Below, one piece after another: positions 8,508 to 17,757 of a stretch of 64,000 nucleotides of DNA. Both the position numbers and the translations under genes were made by a program. Every line of letters starts with the position of its first letter. Within the stretch, counting starts at the first letter, position 1. This DNA is from Lysobacter alkalisoli (GTDB taxonomy: Bacteria; Pseudomonadota; Gammaproteobacteria; Xanthomonadales; Xanthomonadaceae): NCBI RefSeq assembly GCF_006547045.1, contig NZ_CP041242.1, positions 2,490,001-2,554,000 on the forward strand, in the 5' to 3' direction. The notes under the pieces were generated by a model, which was not told the DNA's origin, did not search any database, and saw nothing but the letters and a program-made list of their open reading frames with translations.

Positions 8508-9660
8508 CGCTTGGAGTCTAACAATTCAAACGCCACCCACACCCACCGTTCCTCACCCGCCGGAATCGATCTGCCTGCTGAGGCTGTCGGCCCTCGGCGA
8601 TGTGACCCATGTGCTGCCGCTGCTCCACACCCTGCGCGATGCCTGGCCACAGGTGCGCATCGCATGGGTCATCGGCAAGGGCGAGCACCGGCTGCTGGCC
8701 GGGTTGCCGGGCGTCGACTTCTTCGAATACGACAAGAAGACCGGGCTGGCCGGGATGCGCGCCCTGCGGCGCGAACTGCGCGCCTGGCTGGGCGATGCGG
8801 CACGCTTCGACGTACTGCTGCAGATGCAGCTGGCCGCGCGTGCCAACCTGCTCTCGGGCTTCATCCCGGCCCGCCGCAGGGTCGGCTACGACCGCTCCCG
8901 GTCCAAAGAGCTGCACGGCCTGTTCGTCAACGAGCGCATCCCGGACCGCCCGGGCCTGCCCGCACCTGGATCGCATGCAACCGGACCGCATGTACTCGAT
9001 GTGCTCGGCAGTTTTTGCGAACCGCTCGGCCTGCGCCGTGAACAGGTGCGCTGGGACCTGCCGGTGCCGGACGACGCACGCGCATGGGCCGCGGCGCAAT
9101 GGCCGACCGAAGGTGGGCCGGTGCTGCTGGTCTCGCCCTGTTCCAGCCACGCGCTGCGCAACTGGCGCGCCGAGCGGTACGCCGCCGTCGCCGACCACGC
9201 CGCCGGGCTCGGATGGAGGATCGTGCTGTGCGGTGGTCGCAGCGAGTTGGAACGCAGCACCGCCGACGCGATCATCGCCGCGATGCGGCACTCCGCGCTG
9301 GACCTGGTCGGCAAGGACACCCTCAAGCAGCTGCCGGCCCTGCTCGAACGCGCCGACCTGGTGATGACCCCTGACTCGGGCCCGATGCACATCGCCAACG
9401 CCATGGGCACCACCGTGCTCGGCCTGCATGCCGCCACCGACCCGGAACGGAGCGGCCCCTACAGCGATCGCCGCTACTGCGTCGATCGCCATGACGATGC
9501 CGCGCGCAAGTTCCGCGGCAAGCCCGCCTCGGACCTGCGCTGGGGCAGCAAGATCGAGCATGATGGCGTGATGGACCTGATCACCGTCGACGACACCATC
9601 GCCGCGTTCGAGCGTTTCCGCGCCGGGCATCCACAGATCACCGCTCGGGAGGCACGCTGA
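8488..9660 (+). CDS. glycosyltransferase family 9 (heptosyltransferase-like)
   Basis: A GT-B glycosyltransferase of family 9, like the ADP-heptose:LPS heptosyltransferases WaaC/WaaF. The N-terminus has [20 protein letters not shown] and the C-terminal domain has [20 protein letters not shown] and [14 protein letters not shown], which bind the sugar nucleotide. Its position beside kdkA supports a role in LPS core assembly. The start is uncertain: the reading frame opens with GTG at 8488, inside kdkA on the other strand, and there is no ATG before the conserved [12 protein letters not shown] later non-AUG codon is possible. Confidence 0.87.
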   Translation: MASYPVIAWSLTIQTPPTPTVPHPPESICLLRLSALGDVTHVLPLLHTLRDAWPQVRIAWVIGKGEHRLLAGLPGVDFFEYDKKTGLAGMRALRRELRAWLGDAARFDVLLQMQLAARANLLSGFIPARRRVGYDRSRSKELHGLFVNERIPDRPGLPAPGSHATGPHVLDVLGSFCEPLGLRREQVRWDLPVPDDARAWAAAQWPTEGGPVLLVSPCSSHALRNWRAERYAAVADHAAGLGWRIVLCGGRSELERSTADAIIAAMRHSALDLVGKDTLKQLPALLERADLVMTPDSGPMHIANAMGTTVLGLHAATDPERSGPYSDRRYCVDRHDDAARKFRGKPASDLRWGSKIEHDGVMDLITVDDTIAAFERFRAGHPQITAREAR

Positions 9661-10010
9661 TGGCTTCATGGTTCACCGTCATGGCGCCGCTGCTGCCGGA
9701 ACTGATCCGCGCGGCGCGGCCGATGTTCACCCGCAACGCCGAACCCTCGCAGGTGCCCAAGCAGATCGGCGAACTCCAGGACGCGGTGCTTCACAACGAC
9801 CAGGCGATCAAGACCCTGGCCGCGGAAATGGAGCAGACCCTGGCCACCCTGACCCGGGCCTCGCAGGAACTGGAAACGACCATCGCCGGCCTGCGTCACC
9901 GGCAGGAACTGCTCGAACGGCGGTTGCATCGGGCCCATGCAGGCATGGCCGTCGCGATCGCCGTCGCCTTGCTGGCGTTTGCGGTCGCGGCCTACGCACT
10001 GACACGTTGA
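9660..10010 (+). CDS. small membrane protein with coiled coil, unknown function
   Basis: 116 residues. The N-terminal part is followed by a heptad-like helix (about residues 40-85, EMEQTLATLTRASQELETTI) and a single C-terminal membrane helix (AVAIAVALLAFAVAAYAL) ending in Thr-Arg, as in tail-anchored proteins. The ATG at 9660 shares its A with the stop of the glycosyltransferase gene, so the two are translationally coupled. No family was recognised. Confidence 0.72.
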   Translation: MASWFTVMAPLLPELIRAARPMFTRNAEPSQVPKQIGELQDAVLHNDQAIKTLAAEMEQTLATLTRASQELETTIAGLRHRQELLERRLHRAHAGMAVAIAVALLAFAVAAYALTR

Positions 10011-10126
10011 CGCGACCGAGGAAGGCATCGGTCTGGACTGGCTCTGTGTGATGTCCGGAAACGGCGAGACGCTCCCTTTGCTCCAGCAGAGAATCGTCCC
10101 CGACCCTTCCAGGAAGCCCTGCCGCC

Positions 10127-10606
10127 ATGCCCGATTTCAGGTTGATCGCGCTGCCCGCCGAACCGTTCGCACCTCTGTTCAGGCTGGATGACAGTGAACT
10201 CGCCGCCCGCGGCATGCGCCGCTGCACCGCCGACGCCCCGCGTGGCTACCCGTGCCGGGTCAGCCTGGTCGATGCCGCCGTCGACGAAGAAGTCTTGCTG
10301 CTGCCGTTCGAGCACCACGCAACGACCTCGCCCTATCGCTCTTCCGGGCCGATCTTCGTACGCCGCAATGCCGAACAGGCGCGGCTCGCGGTCAACGAGA
10401 TACCGGACGGGTTCCGCCGCAAATTGCTGTCGGTCCGCGCCTATGCCGCCGACGGCGACCTGCTGGTCGCGGAAGTCGTCGCGGGCGATGCGCTCGAAAG
10501 GCAGCTGAGTCACTTCCTCACCATCCCCGAGGTCGCCCTGCTCCACCTCCACCACGCCCGACATGGCTGCTACCTGTGCCGGGCGGAGCGGGCGAATGCG
10601 GGCTGA
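10127..10606 (+). CDS. DUF1203 family protein
   Basis: 159 residues matching the DUF1203 family: LPAEPFAPLFRLDDSELAAR at the start, GYPCRVSLVDA, the LLLPFEHHATTSPYRSSGPI core, and an HLHHARHGCYLCRAER ending. Members occur singly in many proteobacteria and their role is unknown. The gene stands alone, 116 bases after the membrane protein, and converges with the next gene. A GCCCTGCC stretch precedes the ATG, with no clear Shine-Dalgarno. Confidence 0.85.
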   Translation: MPDFRLIALPAEPFAPLFRLDDSELAARGMRRCTADAPRGYPCRVSLVDAAVDEEVLLLPFEHHATTSPYRSSGPIFVRRNAEQARLAVNEIPDGFRRKLLSVRAYAADGDLLVAEVVAGDALERQLSHFLTIPEVALLHLHHARHGCYLCRAERANAG

Positions 10607-10645
10607 ACCCCGGGCCGTAGACTGCGGACGGGCCGCGGGCAGGCT

Positions 10646-11053
10646 TCAGATGCCGCTGCCGGTGCCGTAGTCCTGGTAGGACTTTTCCTCCACGTAGCTC
10701 GAACCGAGCGCGAGGTTGATCTCCTTCTTGATCCGCGCACGGGTGTCGTTCTCGAAATAGACACTGCGGGCCAGGCGAATGAACCCCTCATCGAAGGCCT
10801 GCGCCTTTTCCTTCAGGCGAATGTCGTCCTCGATCTCCCACAGTCGCTCGTTGACCGCCTTGAGGTCCGCGCGCAGGCGGACGATGTCCTTGTTTGCAGC
10901 CGGATGCGCCATCCAGGTCTTTTCCAGCGCGGACAGCTCATTGCGGACGTTGGCGAGCTTGGCTTCGTCGGTCATGCGCTCGGACTTGATCTGCAGGATC
11001 GCGATCTTGTCGAGCAGCTCGCCGAAAGAGATGGGGACGAGGATTTCGGACAT
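10646..11053 (-). CDS. conserved hypothetical protein (DUF6165-like)
   Basis: 135 residues, charged and mostly helical: MSEILVPISFGELLDKIAIL, then VRNELSALEKTWMAHP, LRADLKAVNERLWEIEDDIR and YFENDTRARIKKEINLALGS. The pattern recalls a small family found next to glycan or TPR proteins and annotated as DUF6165; this assignment is from memory and moderate. It has no signal peptide or membrane segment. It is monocistronic, convergent with the DUF1203 gene and followed upstream by the tandem repeat. Confidence 0.75.
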   Translation of the reverse strand: MSEILVPISFGELLDKIAILQIKSERMTDEAKLANVRNELSALEKTWMAHPAANKDIVRLRADLKAVNERLWEIEDDIRLKEKAQAFDEGFIRLARSVYFENDTRARIKKEINLALGSSYVEEKSYQDYGTGSGI

Positions 11054-11101
11054 GGGGGAATGCCTGTTGGATGAGGGATAAGTCTAACAAGGTGGCAGAT
11101 G

Positions 11102-11502
11102 CGCAAAACGCCCCTTGCGGGGCGCTCAACCGCGATGCGACGGGGGGATGGACTCGGGCCATCCCTGGCCCTCGCCCCTCGCTGTGCGAGGGGCAGCCTG
11201 GCGGCTGTCCAAATCGGCTGTCCTGCCGATTTGTCGAACCCGTGCCGGTGGCACGGACTTCTCATCCAGATCCTCGCTCTCCGCCAGATACGCAAAACGC
11301 CCCTTGCGGGGCACTCAACCGCGATGCGACCGGGGGGATGGACTCGGGCCATCCCTGGCCCTCGCCCCTCGCTGTGCGAGGGGCAGCCTGGCGGCTGTCC
11401 AAATCGGCTGTCCTGCCGATTTGTCGAACCCGTGCCGGTGGCACGGACTTCTCATCCAGATCCTCGCTCTCCGCCAGATACGCAAAACGCCCCTTGCGGG
11501 GC
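11102..11502. repeat. tandem duplication: two 189/190-bp units and a 22-bp third start
   Basis: Unit 1 is 11102-11290, unit 2 is 11291-11480, and 11481-11502 is the first 22 bases of a third. The first two differ at only a couple of positions. Each unit begins with a GC hairpin, ACGCCCCTTGCGGGGC, that works as a minus-strand terminator. It then contains three more hairpins: CGCCCCTCGC...GCGAGGGGC, AAATCGGCTGTCCTGCCGATTT (split here as AAATCGG and CCGATTT arms), and CGTGCCGGTGGCACG. It ends with CTCTCCGCCAGATA, which equals a tRNA-Ser 3' end in the opposite orientation to the adjacent tRNA. No open frame looks real. Confidence 0.92.
11481..11502 (-). terminator. terminator of tRNA-Ser(CGA)
   Basis: On the minus strand GCCCCGCAAGGGGC is followed by GTTTTGCG, 12 bases downstream of the tRNA CCA. 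Copies of this hairpin stand at the start of both 189-bp units, so three terminators follow each other. Confidence 0.7.
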
Positions 11503-11514
11503 GTCATGCGTATC

Positions 11515-11605
11515 TGGCGGAGAGGGGGGGATTCGAACCCCCGAGGCGCTATTAACGCCTGCCTGATTTCGAGTCAGGTACATTCAACCGCTCTGCCACC
11601 TCTCC
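11515..11605 (-). tRNA. tRNA-Ser(CGA)
   Basis: Class II tRNA with a long variable arm and encoded CCA. The anticodon loop CTCGAAA gives CGA. The acceptor stem GGAGAGG pairs with CCTCTCC and the T-arm is GGGGGTTCGAATCCCCC. The bases after its CCA form an inverted repeat with the end of the neighbouring 189-bp unit (CTCTCCGCCAGATACGC against its complement). Confidence 0.96.
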
Positions 11606-11900
11606 GGTGTTCCACCGGCAAAACCGATGGACGCGGGGGCGCCATGATACGGGCCGGGCGATGGCCCGGCAAGCAGCCGTGACCGCATTGACGCAATCTT
11701 CCGGCCAGGACTGAGCCACACCCCAATCCCCGATGCCGGCCCGCACGACGCCCAAGGTTCTGGACATGAAGATCCAAGGGAAAACACCCGACCGCTGCAA
11801 CAGGGTTATCCCACCTTGCCACACGGCCGCCAGCCACCGATGATTCCGTTCATCCCTCAAAGAGGCCCGACGCGACCGGCATGCTTCCCATGATTGAGTC
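11606..11900. other. gene-free stretch before the PP2C gene
   Basis: About 295 bases with no supported gene. It should hold the promoters of tRNA-Ser(CGA) on the minus strand and of the phosphatase gene on the plus strand, but no clear -35/-10 pair was recognised. Confidence 0.5.
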
Positions 11901-12605
11901 ATGATCGAATTTGGACATCTGACGCATGCCGGCTTGCGCCGGGAGCTGAACGAAGACACCTACTACGGCGACAGCGAGCTGGGCCTGTGGCTGGTCGCCG
12001 ACGGCATGGGTGGGCATGAGTACGGCGAGGTCGCCAGCGCGCTGGCCCGCGAGACCATCGTCCGCGAGGTCCGCGACGGCACGCCGCTGGTCCAGGCCAT
12101 CCGCATCGCCGACGAGGAAATCATCCGCGGCTCGCGCCGGCGTCACGACGCCCTGCCGATGGGCACCACCGTGGTCGCGGCACGGGTTACCGGCAACCGC
12201 TTCGAGGTTGCCTGGGTCGGCGACAGTCGAGTCTATCTGTGGCGCGACGGCCATCTGGCCCAGCTTTCCCAGGACCATAGCTATGTGCAGGAGCTCATCG
12301 CCACCGGCGCGATCACCCATGAGCAGGCACGCAGTCACCCGCATCGCAACGTGGTCACCCAGGCGCTGGGCGTGACCGACCCGCGCAACCTCAACGTCGA
12401 GACCATGACCGGCGAGCTGCGCCCGGGCATGCAACTGCTGCTGTGCAGCGACGGGCTGACCGAGGAAGTCGACGACGAGACCATCACCCGGGTACTCGCA
12501 CAGCACGACTGCAGCGCGCAGGAGTGCGTCGATACCCTGGTCGCAGCGGCGTTGGACGGCGGCGGCTCGGACAACATCACCGTGGTGCTTGTACGCAGCC
12601 ACTAG
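11901..12605 (+). CDS. PP2C-family serine/threonine protein phosphatase
   Basis: A 234-residue stand-alone metal-dependent phosphatase of the Stp/PppA type. Metal-binding acidic motifs are present in order: RRELNEDTYY, VADGMGGHEYGE, ALPMGTTVVAARV, VGDSRVYLWR, LLLCSDGLTEEVDDE and GGGSDNITVVLV. In proteobacteria such enzymes usually reverse a Hanks-type kinase, often in type VI secretion clusters, but no kinase is encoded nearby, so the target is unknown. It stands alone and converges with dnaQ. Confidence 0.92.
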   Translation: MIEFGHLTHAGLRRELNEDTYYGDSELGLWLVADGMGGHEYGEVASALARETIVREVRDGTPLVQAIRIADEEIIRGSRRRHDALPMGTTVVAARVTGNRFEVAWVGDSRVYLWRDGHLAQLSQDHSYVQELIATGAITHEQARSHPHRNVVTQALGVTDPRNLNVETMTGELRPGMQLLLCSDGLTEEVDDETITRVLAQHDCSAQECVDTLVAAALDGGGSDNITVVLVRSH

Positions 12606-12670
12606 TGTGGAGCCGCGCCAGCGGCCCTGTGAGTTCATGCGGGCGCACTTCGCTTACCCGGGCAAACACC

Positions 12671-13381
12671 TCAGGCCTCGGCCGGGGAGTCCCATACCGC
12701 CGCCCCTGCCTTCTTGCGCAGGGTCGCGAGCCGTGCCTCGTGTGCGGCCAGTTCCTCTTCGCTGGCCTGGACCAGCGGGCGCGGGCGGTCGCTGCGCCCG
12801 CTGAAGGCCACCACCGGACCCGCTTCATTGCTGGCCTGGGCCTCGCCGAAGCCGATCTCCTCCTGTCCCGAGGTCAGCGCGATGTAGACCTCGGCCAGGA
12901 TCTGCGCATCGAGCAGCGCGCCGTGCAGCTGGCGATGGGTATTGTCGACGCCGAGCCGCTTGCACAGTGCGTCCAGCGAGTTGCGCTGGCCGGGGAACCG
13001 CTGCCGCGCCAGCCGCAGTGAGTCCTCGACCGCGCAACGGTCGGCCAGCCGACCGTACTGCGGACCGGCCAGGCGCAGTTCGTTGTCGAGGAAGCCGACG
13101 TCGAACGCGGCGTTGTGGATGACCAGCTCGGCGCCGTCGATGAACTCGAGGAACTCGTCGACGATGTCCTCGAAGAACGGCTTGTCGGCAAGGAACTCCA
13201 GAGTCAGGCCGGTCACCTCCTGCGCGCCGGCCTCGAACTCGCGACGCGGGTTGAGGTAGCGATGGAAGGTGCGCCCGGTCGGCCGCCGCTCGACGAACTC
13301 GACACAGCCGATCTCGACCACGCGGTTGCCTTTTTCCCAGCTCAGGCCGGTGGTTTCGGTGTCGAGGATGATCTGGCGCAT
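12671..13381 (-). CDS. dnaQ: DNA polymerase III epsilon subunit (proofreading exonuclease)
   Basis: 3'-5' exonuclease of the replicative polymerase core. The start MRQIILDTETTGL at 13381 carries the ExoI DxE motif, ExoII is HNAAFDVGFLDNEL, and ExoIII is HGALLDAQILAEVY with the catalytic His and Asp. The C-terminal 60 residues are the variable alpha-binding tail. At 236 residues it is close to E. coli epsilon (243). It lies downstream of rnhA on the same strand, separated by a 75-bp palindrome. In E. coli rnhA and dnaQ are divergent neighbours instead. Confidence 0.95.
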   Translation of the reverse strand: MRQIILDTETTGLSWEKGNRVVEIGCVEFVERRPTGRTFHRYLNPRREFEAGAQEVTGLTLEFLADKPFFEDIVDEFLEFIDGAELVIHNAAFDVGFLDNELRLAGPQYGRLADRCAVEDSLRLARQRFPGQRNSLDALCKRLGVDNTHRQLHGALLDAQILAEVYIALTSGQEEIGFGEAQASNEAGPVVAFSGRSDRPRPLVQASEEELAAHEARLATLRKKAGAAVWDSPAEA

Positions 13382-13401
13382 TGGCGTGGGCTGTGAGACT
13401 C

Positions 13402-13476
13402 GTAGCCCGGGTAAGCGCAGCGCACCCGGGAATCTGGCGGTGGATACCCCGGGTGGGCTGCGCTTACCCGGGCTAC
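13402..13476. repeat. 75-bp palindromic intergenic repeat between rnhA and dnaQ
   Basis: The left arm GTAGCCCGGGTAAGCGCAGC... at 13402-13430 is matched by its reverse complement ending GCTTACCCGGGCTAC at 13476, with one or two mismatches over about 29 bp. A half-site with the same CGCTTACCCGGGC core lies at 12651-12663. This type of CCCGGGTAAGCGCAGCGC palindrome is scattered between genes in many high-GC gammaproteobacteria. It has no T-run. Confidence 0.85.
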
Positions 13477-13491
13477 AGACAGGATACGCGG

Positions 13492-13947
13492 TCAGCCTGC
13501 CCTGAACTTCAGCGCCTGCGTCCGCGCCAGCACGTCGACACGCTCGTTGTCCGGGTCGCCGGAATGACCCTTGACCCAGTGCCACTCAACCCGGTGCCGC
13601 TGCGCAGCGGCATGCAGGCGTTCCCACAGTTCACGGTTCTTGACCGGGTCGCCTCCAGCGGTCTTCCAGCCACGACGAACCCAGTTGGCCATCCACAGGG
13701 TGATGCCCTGGCGGACGTACTGCGAGTCGGTGGTCAGGTCCACCTGGCAAGGCTCGGTCAGCGACTCCAGCCCCATGATCGCGGCCATCAGCTCCATGCG
13801 GTTGTTGGTGGTGGCGGCTTCGCCGCCGCTGAGCTCACGTTCACGGCCCTGGTAGCGCAGCAGGGCCGCCCAGCCGCCGGGGCCGGGATTGCCCAGGCAG
13901 GCGCCGTCGGTATGGATCTCGACGGACTTGTTCGGATTGGATGTCAT
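13492..13947 (-). CDS. rnhA: ribonuclease HI
   Basis: Degrades RNA in RNA-DNA hybrids (primers, R-loops). The start [20 protein letters not shown] at 13947 is chosen because the longer frame lacks conserved residues. The catalytic carboxylates are in [37 protein letters not shown] and NERVDVLAR. The basic handle region WVRRGWKT is present. Length is 151 residues, as usual. Its start is seven bases after the stop of the methyltransferase gene, so the two are co-transcribed. Confidence 0.96.
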   Translation of the reverse strand: MTSNPNKSVEIHTDGACLGNPGPGGWAALLRYQGRERELSGGEAATTNNRMELMAAIMGLESLTEPCQVDLTTDSQYVRQGITLWMANWVRRGWKTAGGDPVKNRELWERLHAAAQRHRVEWHWVKGHSGDPDNERVDVLARTQALKFRAG

Positions 13948-13954
13948 TGCAACA

Positions 13955-14668
13955 TTATGGCTTCGGCCCCGGGCCTTGCCGCAAGGCGCCGGCATGTGTT
14001 CGCGCCGATCCCAGTCCTGTCTGCAACCGCAACCTTCGCACCGGGTCAGGCGGAATGCCGGCGTGGACGCGTTTACTGACGGTCAGGGCGATGCCGGCGC
14101 GCAGGCGGTCGGCAGCACCGATGCCGGCACCGTCATCGTCCAGCCTCCAGCGTGGCCCCAGCCACTGCAGGCTGACCGCACCCGCCGGGAAACCTGCCCG
14201 CGCCAATGCGGACTGCCAATAGCCGGGACCATGCGCGCTCAGGCCTGCACGCCACCAGCGGGCCCGGTACGGACTCCACGGGTTCAATCCGGCCAGCCAC
14301 AGCACCCCGCCCGGCGCGAGGATCCTCATGCATTCGCCAAGCAAAGCCCCGGTGTCTTCGCGCCCGTCGAAGGCATGTTGCAGCAACACCGCACCGAAGG
14401 TCTCGCTGACCAGCGGCCACGGCAGGACACAATGCAGATCACCACCGAAACCACGGCGGGTGCGGGCCAGATGCACGCCGCGCCGGCTCTCGCTGCCAGG
14501 ATATTCGGCGCCGTCGCCCCCCACCCACAACCATGGCAGTGCCGGAACCCCGACCAGCACCCGCTCCATCGCCCGCGTTTCGGCAGCCAGCAGGGCCTCC
14601 GCCGCCGGGCCGGCGAACCAGCCGGGACCGGACTGTTCAGGTTGACGCATGGGGTGCAGGGCGGGCAT
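13955..14668 (-). CDS. SAM-dependent methyltransferase-like protein (YafS position)
   Basis: A 237-residue class I methyltransferase-like protein. The central [20 protein letters not shown] and [20 protein letters not shown] match the post-II region of the fold. The glycine-rich SAM loop near the N-terminus is weak ([15 protein letters not shown]). The gene lies between gloB and rnhA, exactly where E. coli has yafS, a predicted methyltransferase, so it is probably the orthologue. ATGs at 14668 and 14650 are both possible and neither has a clear ribosome site. The function is not established. Confidence 0.8.
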   Translation of the reverse strand: MPALHPMRQPEQSGPGWFAGPAAEALLAAETRAMERVLVGVPALPWLWVGGDGAEYPGSESRRGVHLARTRRGFGGDLHCVLPWPLVSETFGAVLLQHAFDGREDTGALLGECMRILAPGGVLWLAGLNPWSPYRARWWRAGLSAHGPGYWQSALARAGFPAGAVSLQWLGPRWRLDDDGAGIGAADRLRAGIALTVSKRVHAGIPPDPVRRLRLQTGLGSARTHAGALRQGPGPKP

Positions 14669-14838
14669 GGTCGCGGAGGCGTGGTCCGGCCCGGGCGGAC
14701 TTGGTCCGGCCGGCGGGTCTGCAGTCAGGCGGCTGACATTCAGCCAGAACCGATTCTGCCAGACTTGGCCTGCCAGACCTGGCCCGTCAGACCTGCCGTG
14801 CCAGAAACGATCCGCGCGATCCGACCGGGAGCGTCACC

Positions 14839-15615
14839 ATGCGATTACGGGCCCTGCCCTCGCGCCAGGACAACTACATCTGGACCCTGTCCGACGCGGA
14901 CGGCAATGCCATCGTCGTCGACCCGGGTGAGTCGGCGCCGGTCTTCGCCGCCGCTGCGGAAGGGTTGAAGCCGGCCGCGATCCTGCTGACCCACCACCAT
15001 TACGACCATATCGACGGCACGGCCGAGCTGCTCGAACGCTGGCCCAAGCTGCCCGTCCACGCGCCCGACGACACCCGCATCCCCTTCCCGACCCGCACCG
15101 TCGGCGAGGGCGACCGGCTCGAACCGCTCGGCATCCCGACTTCGGTCATGGAGGTGCCGGGCCACACCCTCAGCCATATCGCCTTTCATCTCACGCTGGA
15201 CGGAGATCAATGGCTGTTCTGCGGCGACACCTTGTTCAGCCTGGGCTGTGGCCGGCTGTTCGAAGGTACGCCGGATCAGATGCACCGCTCGCTGCAACGC
15301 CTGGCCGCCCTGCCCGGCGCCACCCGAGTCTGTTGCGGACACGAATACACACTTTCCAACGCCGCCTTCGCACGGGCGGTGGAACCCGACAATCCGGCGC
15401 TGTTGCGCCGCATCGAGGAGGCCACAACCATGCGCCAGTCCGGACATCCCAGCCTGCCGAGCACGCTGGACAGCGAGCGCGCCTGCAACCCGTTCCTTCG
15501 CTGCGACCAGCCCGGCGTGATCGACGCCGTTGCAGACCGGTTGGGACGCCCACTGCGCGACGCGGTGGAGACCTTCGCCGAATTGCGGCGCTGGAAAGAC
15601 GGATTCGCCGCATGA
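14839..15615 (+). CDS. gloB: hydroxyacylglutathione hydrolase (glyoxalase II)
   Basis: Hydrolyses S-D-lactoylglutathione to D-lactate and glutathione, the second step of methylglyoxal removal. The 258-residue protein has the two-metal motif THHHYDHIDG, then GHTLSHI, FCGDTLFSLGCGRLFEG and CCGHEYT, in the order and spacing of glyoxalase II. The C-terminal ACNPFLR and RRWKDGF are glutathione-site features. It is divergent from the methyltransferase gene and overlaps the next gene by four bases (ATGA). Confidence 0.95.
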   Translation: MRLRALPSRQDNYIWTLSDADGNAIVVDPGESAPVFAAAAEGLKPAAILLTHHHYDHIDGTAELLERWPKLPVHAPDDTRIPFPTRTVGEGDRLEPLGIPTSVMEVPGHTLSHIAFHLTLDGDQWLFCGDTLFSLGCGRLFEGTPDQMHRSLQRLAALPGATRVCCGHEYTLSNAAFARAVEPDNPALLRRIEEATTMRQSGHPSLPSTLDSERACNPFLRCDQPGVIDAVADRLGRPLRDAVETFAELRRWKDGFAA

Positions 15616-16829
15616 GCGGCAGCAAACGGGGCCGGTCCGCGATAACCGGCCTGGCTGCGGCACTGGCGACGATGCTGGCCGCGACCGCCATCGCCGGGAC
15701 CGGCGACACCAGCAGCGAGCCCGCGATCGAGGCGGCCGTCATTGGCCCCGACGACGCGGTCGCGCCCGCCTCCCCGCCAGCCGGCACCCGCGACGGCCGC
15801 GAAATCTTCGAAAGCTTCCGCGACGGTCTCGACACCTCCGATTGCGAAACCGGCACCAGCGCCCGCTGGACCCGCCACTTCGCCCACGCTCCGGATCAAC
15901 TGGCCGCAGCAGACGATGGCCTGCTGCCGCTGTTCGGCTACGTGGTCGACGCCCTGCGCGAATCGCACCTGCCCACCGAGTACGCGCTGATTCCCTTCAT
16001 CGAGAGTGGCTACAAGCCCGGAGCGCGCAGTCCGGCCGGCCCGGTCGGCATGTGGCAGATGGTCCAGGTCACCGCCCGCAACCACAAGGTGCCGATCAGC
16101 GCCCAGTACGACGGCCGCCTGTCGCCTGTCGATTCGACCCGCGCCGCGGTGCGTTACCTCAAGACCCTGCACGGCATGTTCGCCGGTGACTGGCGACTGG
16201 CGGTGATGGCCTACAACGCCGGCGAATACCGGGTGTTCGGCGCGCTGCGCAAGGCCGGCCTCGCCGCGCGCGACGCCCAGCCCGAGCAACTGCCCGGCAT
16301 GCCGGCGATCACCCAGGCCTACGTGCGCAAGATCCACGCACTGTCCTGCCTGATGCTCGACGCCGCCGACGACGAAGCCTGGCTGCAGGCACTGGAGCGC
16401 CCGGTGCCGCAGCTCGAAGCCGTGCCGGTACCCGCCGGCGTGGGCAGCATCGACGAGTTCGCGCGGCGCTCGGGACAGAGCCCGGCCCGCCTGAAGCGGC
16501 TCAACCCGGCCCATGCCGGCGGCCATATCCGGCAGGGCAGCGGGCAGGCCTTCCTTCTGGCCACTGCCACGAGTGCCGACATGCTCGCCGCCGCCGATGA
16601 CCGCACGCCCACCACCACCGTGGCCGACGCCTCGGTCCAGATGGCCGCGGCCGCCGCGCAACGGCCACAGCGTCACACCGTCGCCCGTGGCGAGAATCCG
16701 TGGCTGATCGCCCGCCGCTATGGCCTGCGCGTGCCCGAACTGCTCAGGCTCAACGGCCTGACCACCCGCAGCGTGCTTCGACCGGGACAACAACTGATGA
16801 TCGATCCGCTACCGTCGGGTGCCGAATGA
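15612..16829 (+). CDS. mltD: MltD-like membrane-bound lytic murein transglycosylase
   Basis: A 405-residue exported peptidoglycan lyase. After an N-terminal signal (residues 1-28, [20 protein letters not shown]) comes an SLT domain: [20 protein letters not shown] supplies the catalytic Glu, then GMWQMV and [13 protein letters not shown] region with an LysM-like segment follows, and a clear C-terminal LysM domain reads [18 protein letters not shown]. No lipobox was seen, although MltD of E. coli is a lipoprotein. Its start overlaps the gloB stop. The gloB-mltD pairing also occurs in E. coli. Confidence 0.9.
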   Translation: MSGSKRGRSAITGLAAALATMLAATAIAGTGDTSSEPAIEAAVIGPDDAVAPASPPAGTRDGREIFESFRDGLDTSDCETGTSARWTRHFAHAPDQLAAADDGLLPLFGYVVDALRESHLPTEYALIPFIESGYKPGARSPAGPVGMWQMVQVTARNHKVPISAQYDGRLSPVDSTRAAVRYLKTLHGMFAGDWRLAVMAYNAGEYRVFGALRKAGLAARDAQPEQLPGMPAITQAYVRKIHALSCLMLDAADDEAWLQALERPVPQLEAVPVPAGVGSIDEFARRSGQSPARLKRLNPAHAGGHIRQGSGQAFLLATATSADMLAAADDRTPTTTVADASVQMAAAAAQRPQRHTVARGENPWLIARRYGLRVPELLRLNGLTTRSVLRPGQQLMIDPLPSGAE

Positions 16830-16899
16830 CGGCGCGGCCGCTAGACTTGGCGCTTTGCTGACCGCACCTGCGGTCCAACCCGCCACCGAGGGAGTATCC

Positions 16900-17706
16900 A
16901 TGGGTTTCCTGCAAGGCAAGCGCGCCCTGATCACCGGCATCGCCAGCGAGCGTTCGATCGCCAGCGGTATCGCCGAGGCCATGCACCGCGAAGGTGCCGA
17001 ATTGGCCTTCACCTACCAGAACGACAAGCTCAGGACCCGGGTCGAGAAGGCCGCCGCCGAATATCGCCAGCAAGGGCAAGGCAGCGACATCGTGCTGCCG
17101 CTGGACGTCACCGACGACGCGCAGATCGAAGCGTGCTTCGATGAGCTGGGCAAGCGCTGGGACGGCCTGGACATCGTCGTCCACGCGATGGCCTTCGCCC
17201 CGCGCGAAGCGATCGCCGGCCAGTACCTCGACGGCCTGACCCGCGAGAACTTCGCCCTCGCCCACGACATCTCCGCCTACTCGCTGTCGGCGTTGGCCAA
17301 GGCCGCACGCCCGCTGATGCAGGGCCGCAATGGCGCGATACTGACCCTTAGCTACCTCGGTGCCGAACGCGCGCTGGCCGGCTACAACCTGATGGGCGTG
17401 GCCAAGGCCAGCCTGGAGGCCAGCGTGCGCTATCTGGCCTACAACCTCGGCCCCGAAGGTACCCGCGTCAACGCGATCTCGGCCGGCCCGATCAGGACCC
17501 TGGCCGCGTCCGGTATCGCCGGCTTCCGCAAGATCCTCGGCCATGTCGAGGAGAACGCGCCGCTGCGTCGCACCGTCACCATCGAAAACGTCGGCAACGT
17601 CGCCGCCTTCCTGTGCTCGGATCTGGCTTCGGGTATCACCGGCGAGATCACCTACGTCGATTCGGGCTACAACATCCTCGGCATGACCGGGATCGAAAGC
17701 GAATAA
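16900..17706 (+). CDS. fabI: enoyl-[acyl-carrier-protein] reductase FabI
   Basis: NADH-dependent last step of each fatty acid elongation cycle. The start [20 protein letters not shown] at 16900 has GGGAG upstream; an earlier start in the same frame is rejected. The short-chain dehydrogenase fold has the FabI Tyr-x6-Lys signature in [13 protein letters not shown], with SYLGAERA before it and the cofactor site [16 protein letters not shown]. The 268 residues match the family. It is the target of triclosan in other bacteria. A strong terminator follows 24 bases after the stop. Confidence 0.95.
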   Translation: MGFLQGKRALITGIASERSIASGIAEAMHREGAELAFTYQNDKLRTRVEKAAAEYRQQGQGSDIVLPLDVTDDAQIEACFDELGKRWDGLDIVVHAMAFAPREAIAGQYLDGLTRENFALAHDISAYSLSALAKAARPLMQGRNGAILTLSYLGAERALAGYNLMGVAKASLEASVRYLAYNLGPEGTRVNAISAGPIRTLAASGIAGFRKILGHVEENAPLRRTVTIENVGNVAAFLCSDLASGITGEITYVDSGYNILGMTGIESE

Positions 17707-17730
17707 GACCGCGTTCCGCAGGCAATGAAG

Positions 17731-17756
17731 AACCCCGGCAATTGCCGGGGTTTTTT
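17731..17756 (+). terminator. rho-independent terminator of fabI
   Basis: Perfect hairpin AACCCCGGCA-ATTG-like centre-CCGGGGTT followed by TTTTTT. It is nearly identical in sequence to the terminator of the converging ppiD gene at 18177-18204. Confidence 0.92.
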
Positions 17757-17757
17757 A

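Noticed and set aside
11102-11502. CRISPR-like array
   Set aside because: Only two long units and a short third start, no unique spacers and no cas genes.
11500-11610. Prophage or island attachment site at tRNA-Ser(CGA)
   Set aside because: The repeated tRNA end is inverted and no integrase or mobile gene cargo is present.
11071-11682. Plus-strand frames with internal duplication over the 189-bp repeats
   Set aside because: They translate repeat units and the tRNA-Ser complement; no start signal or conservation.
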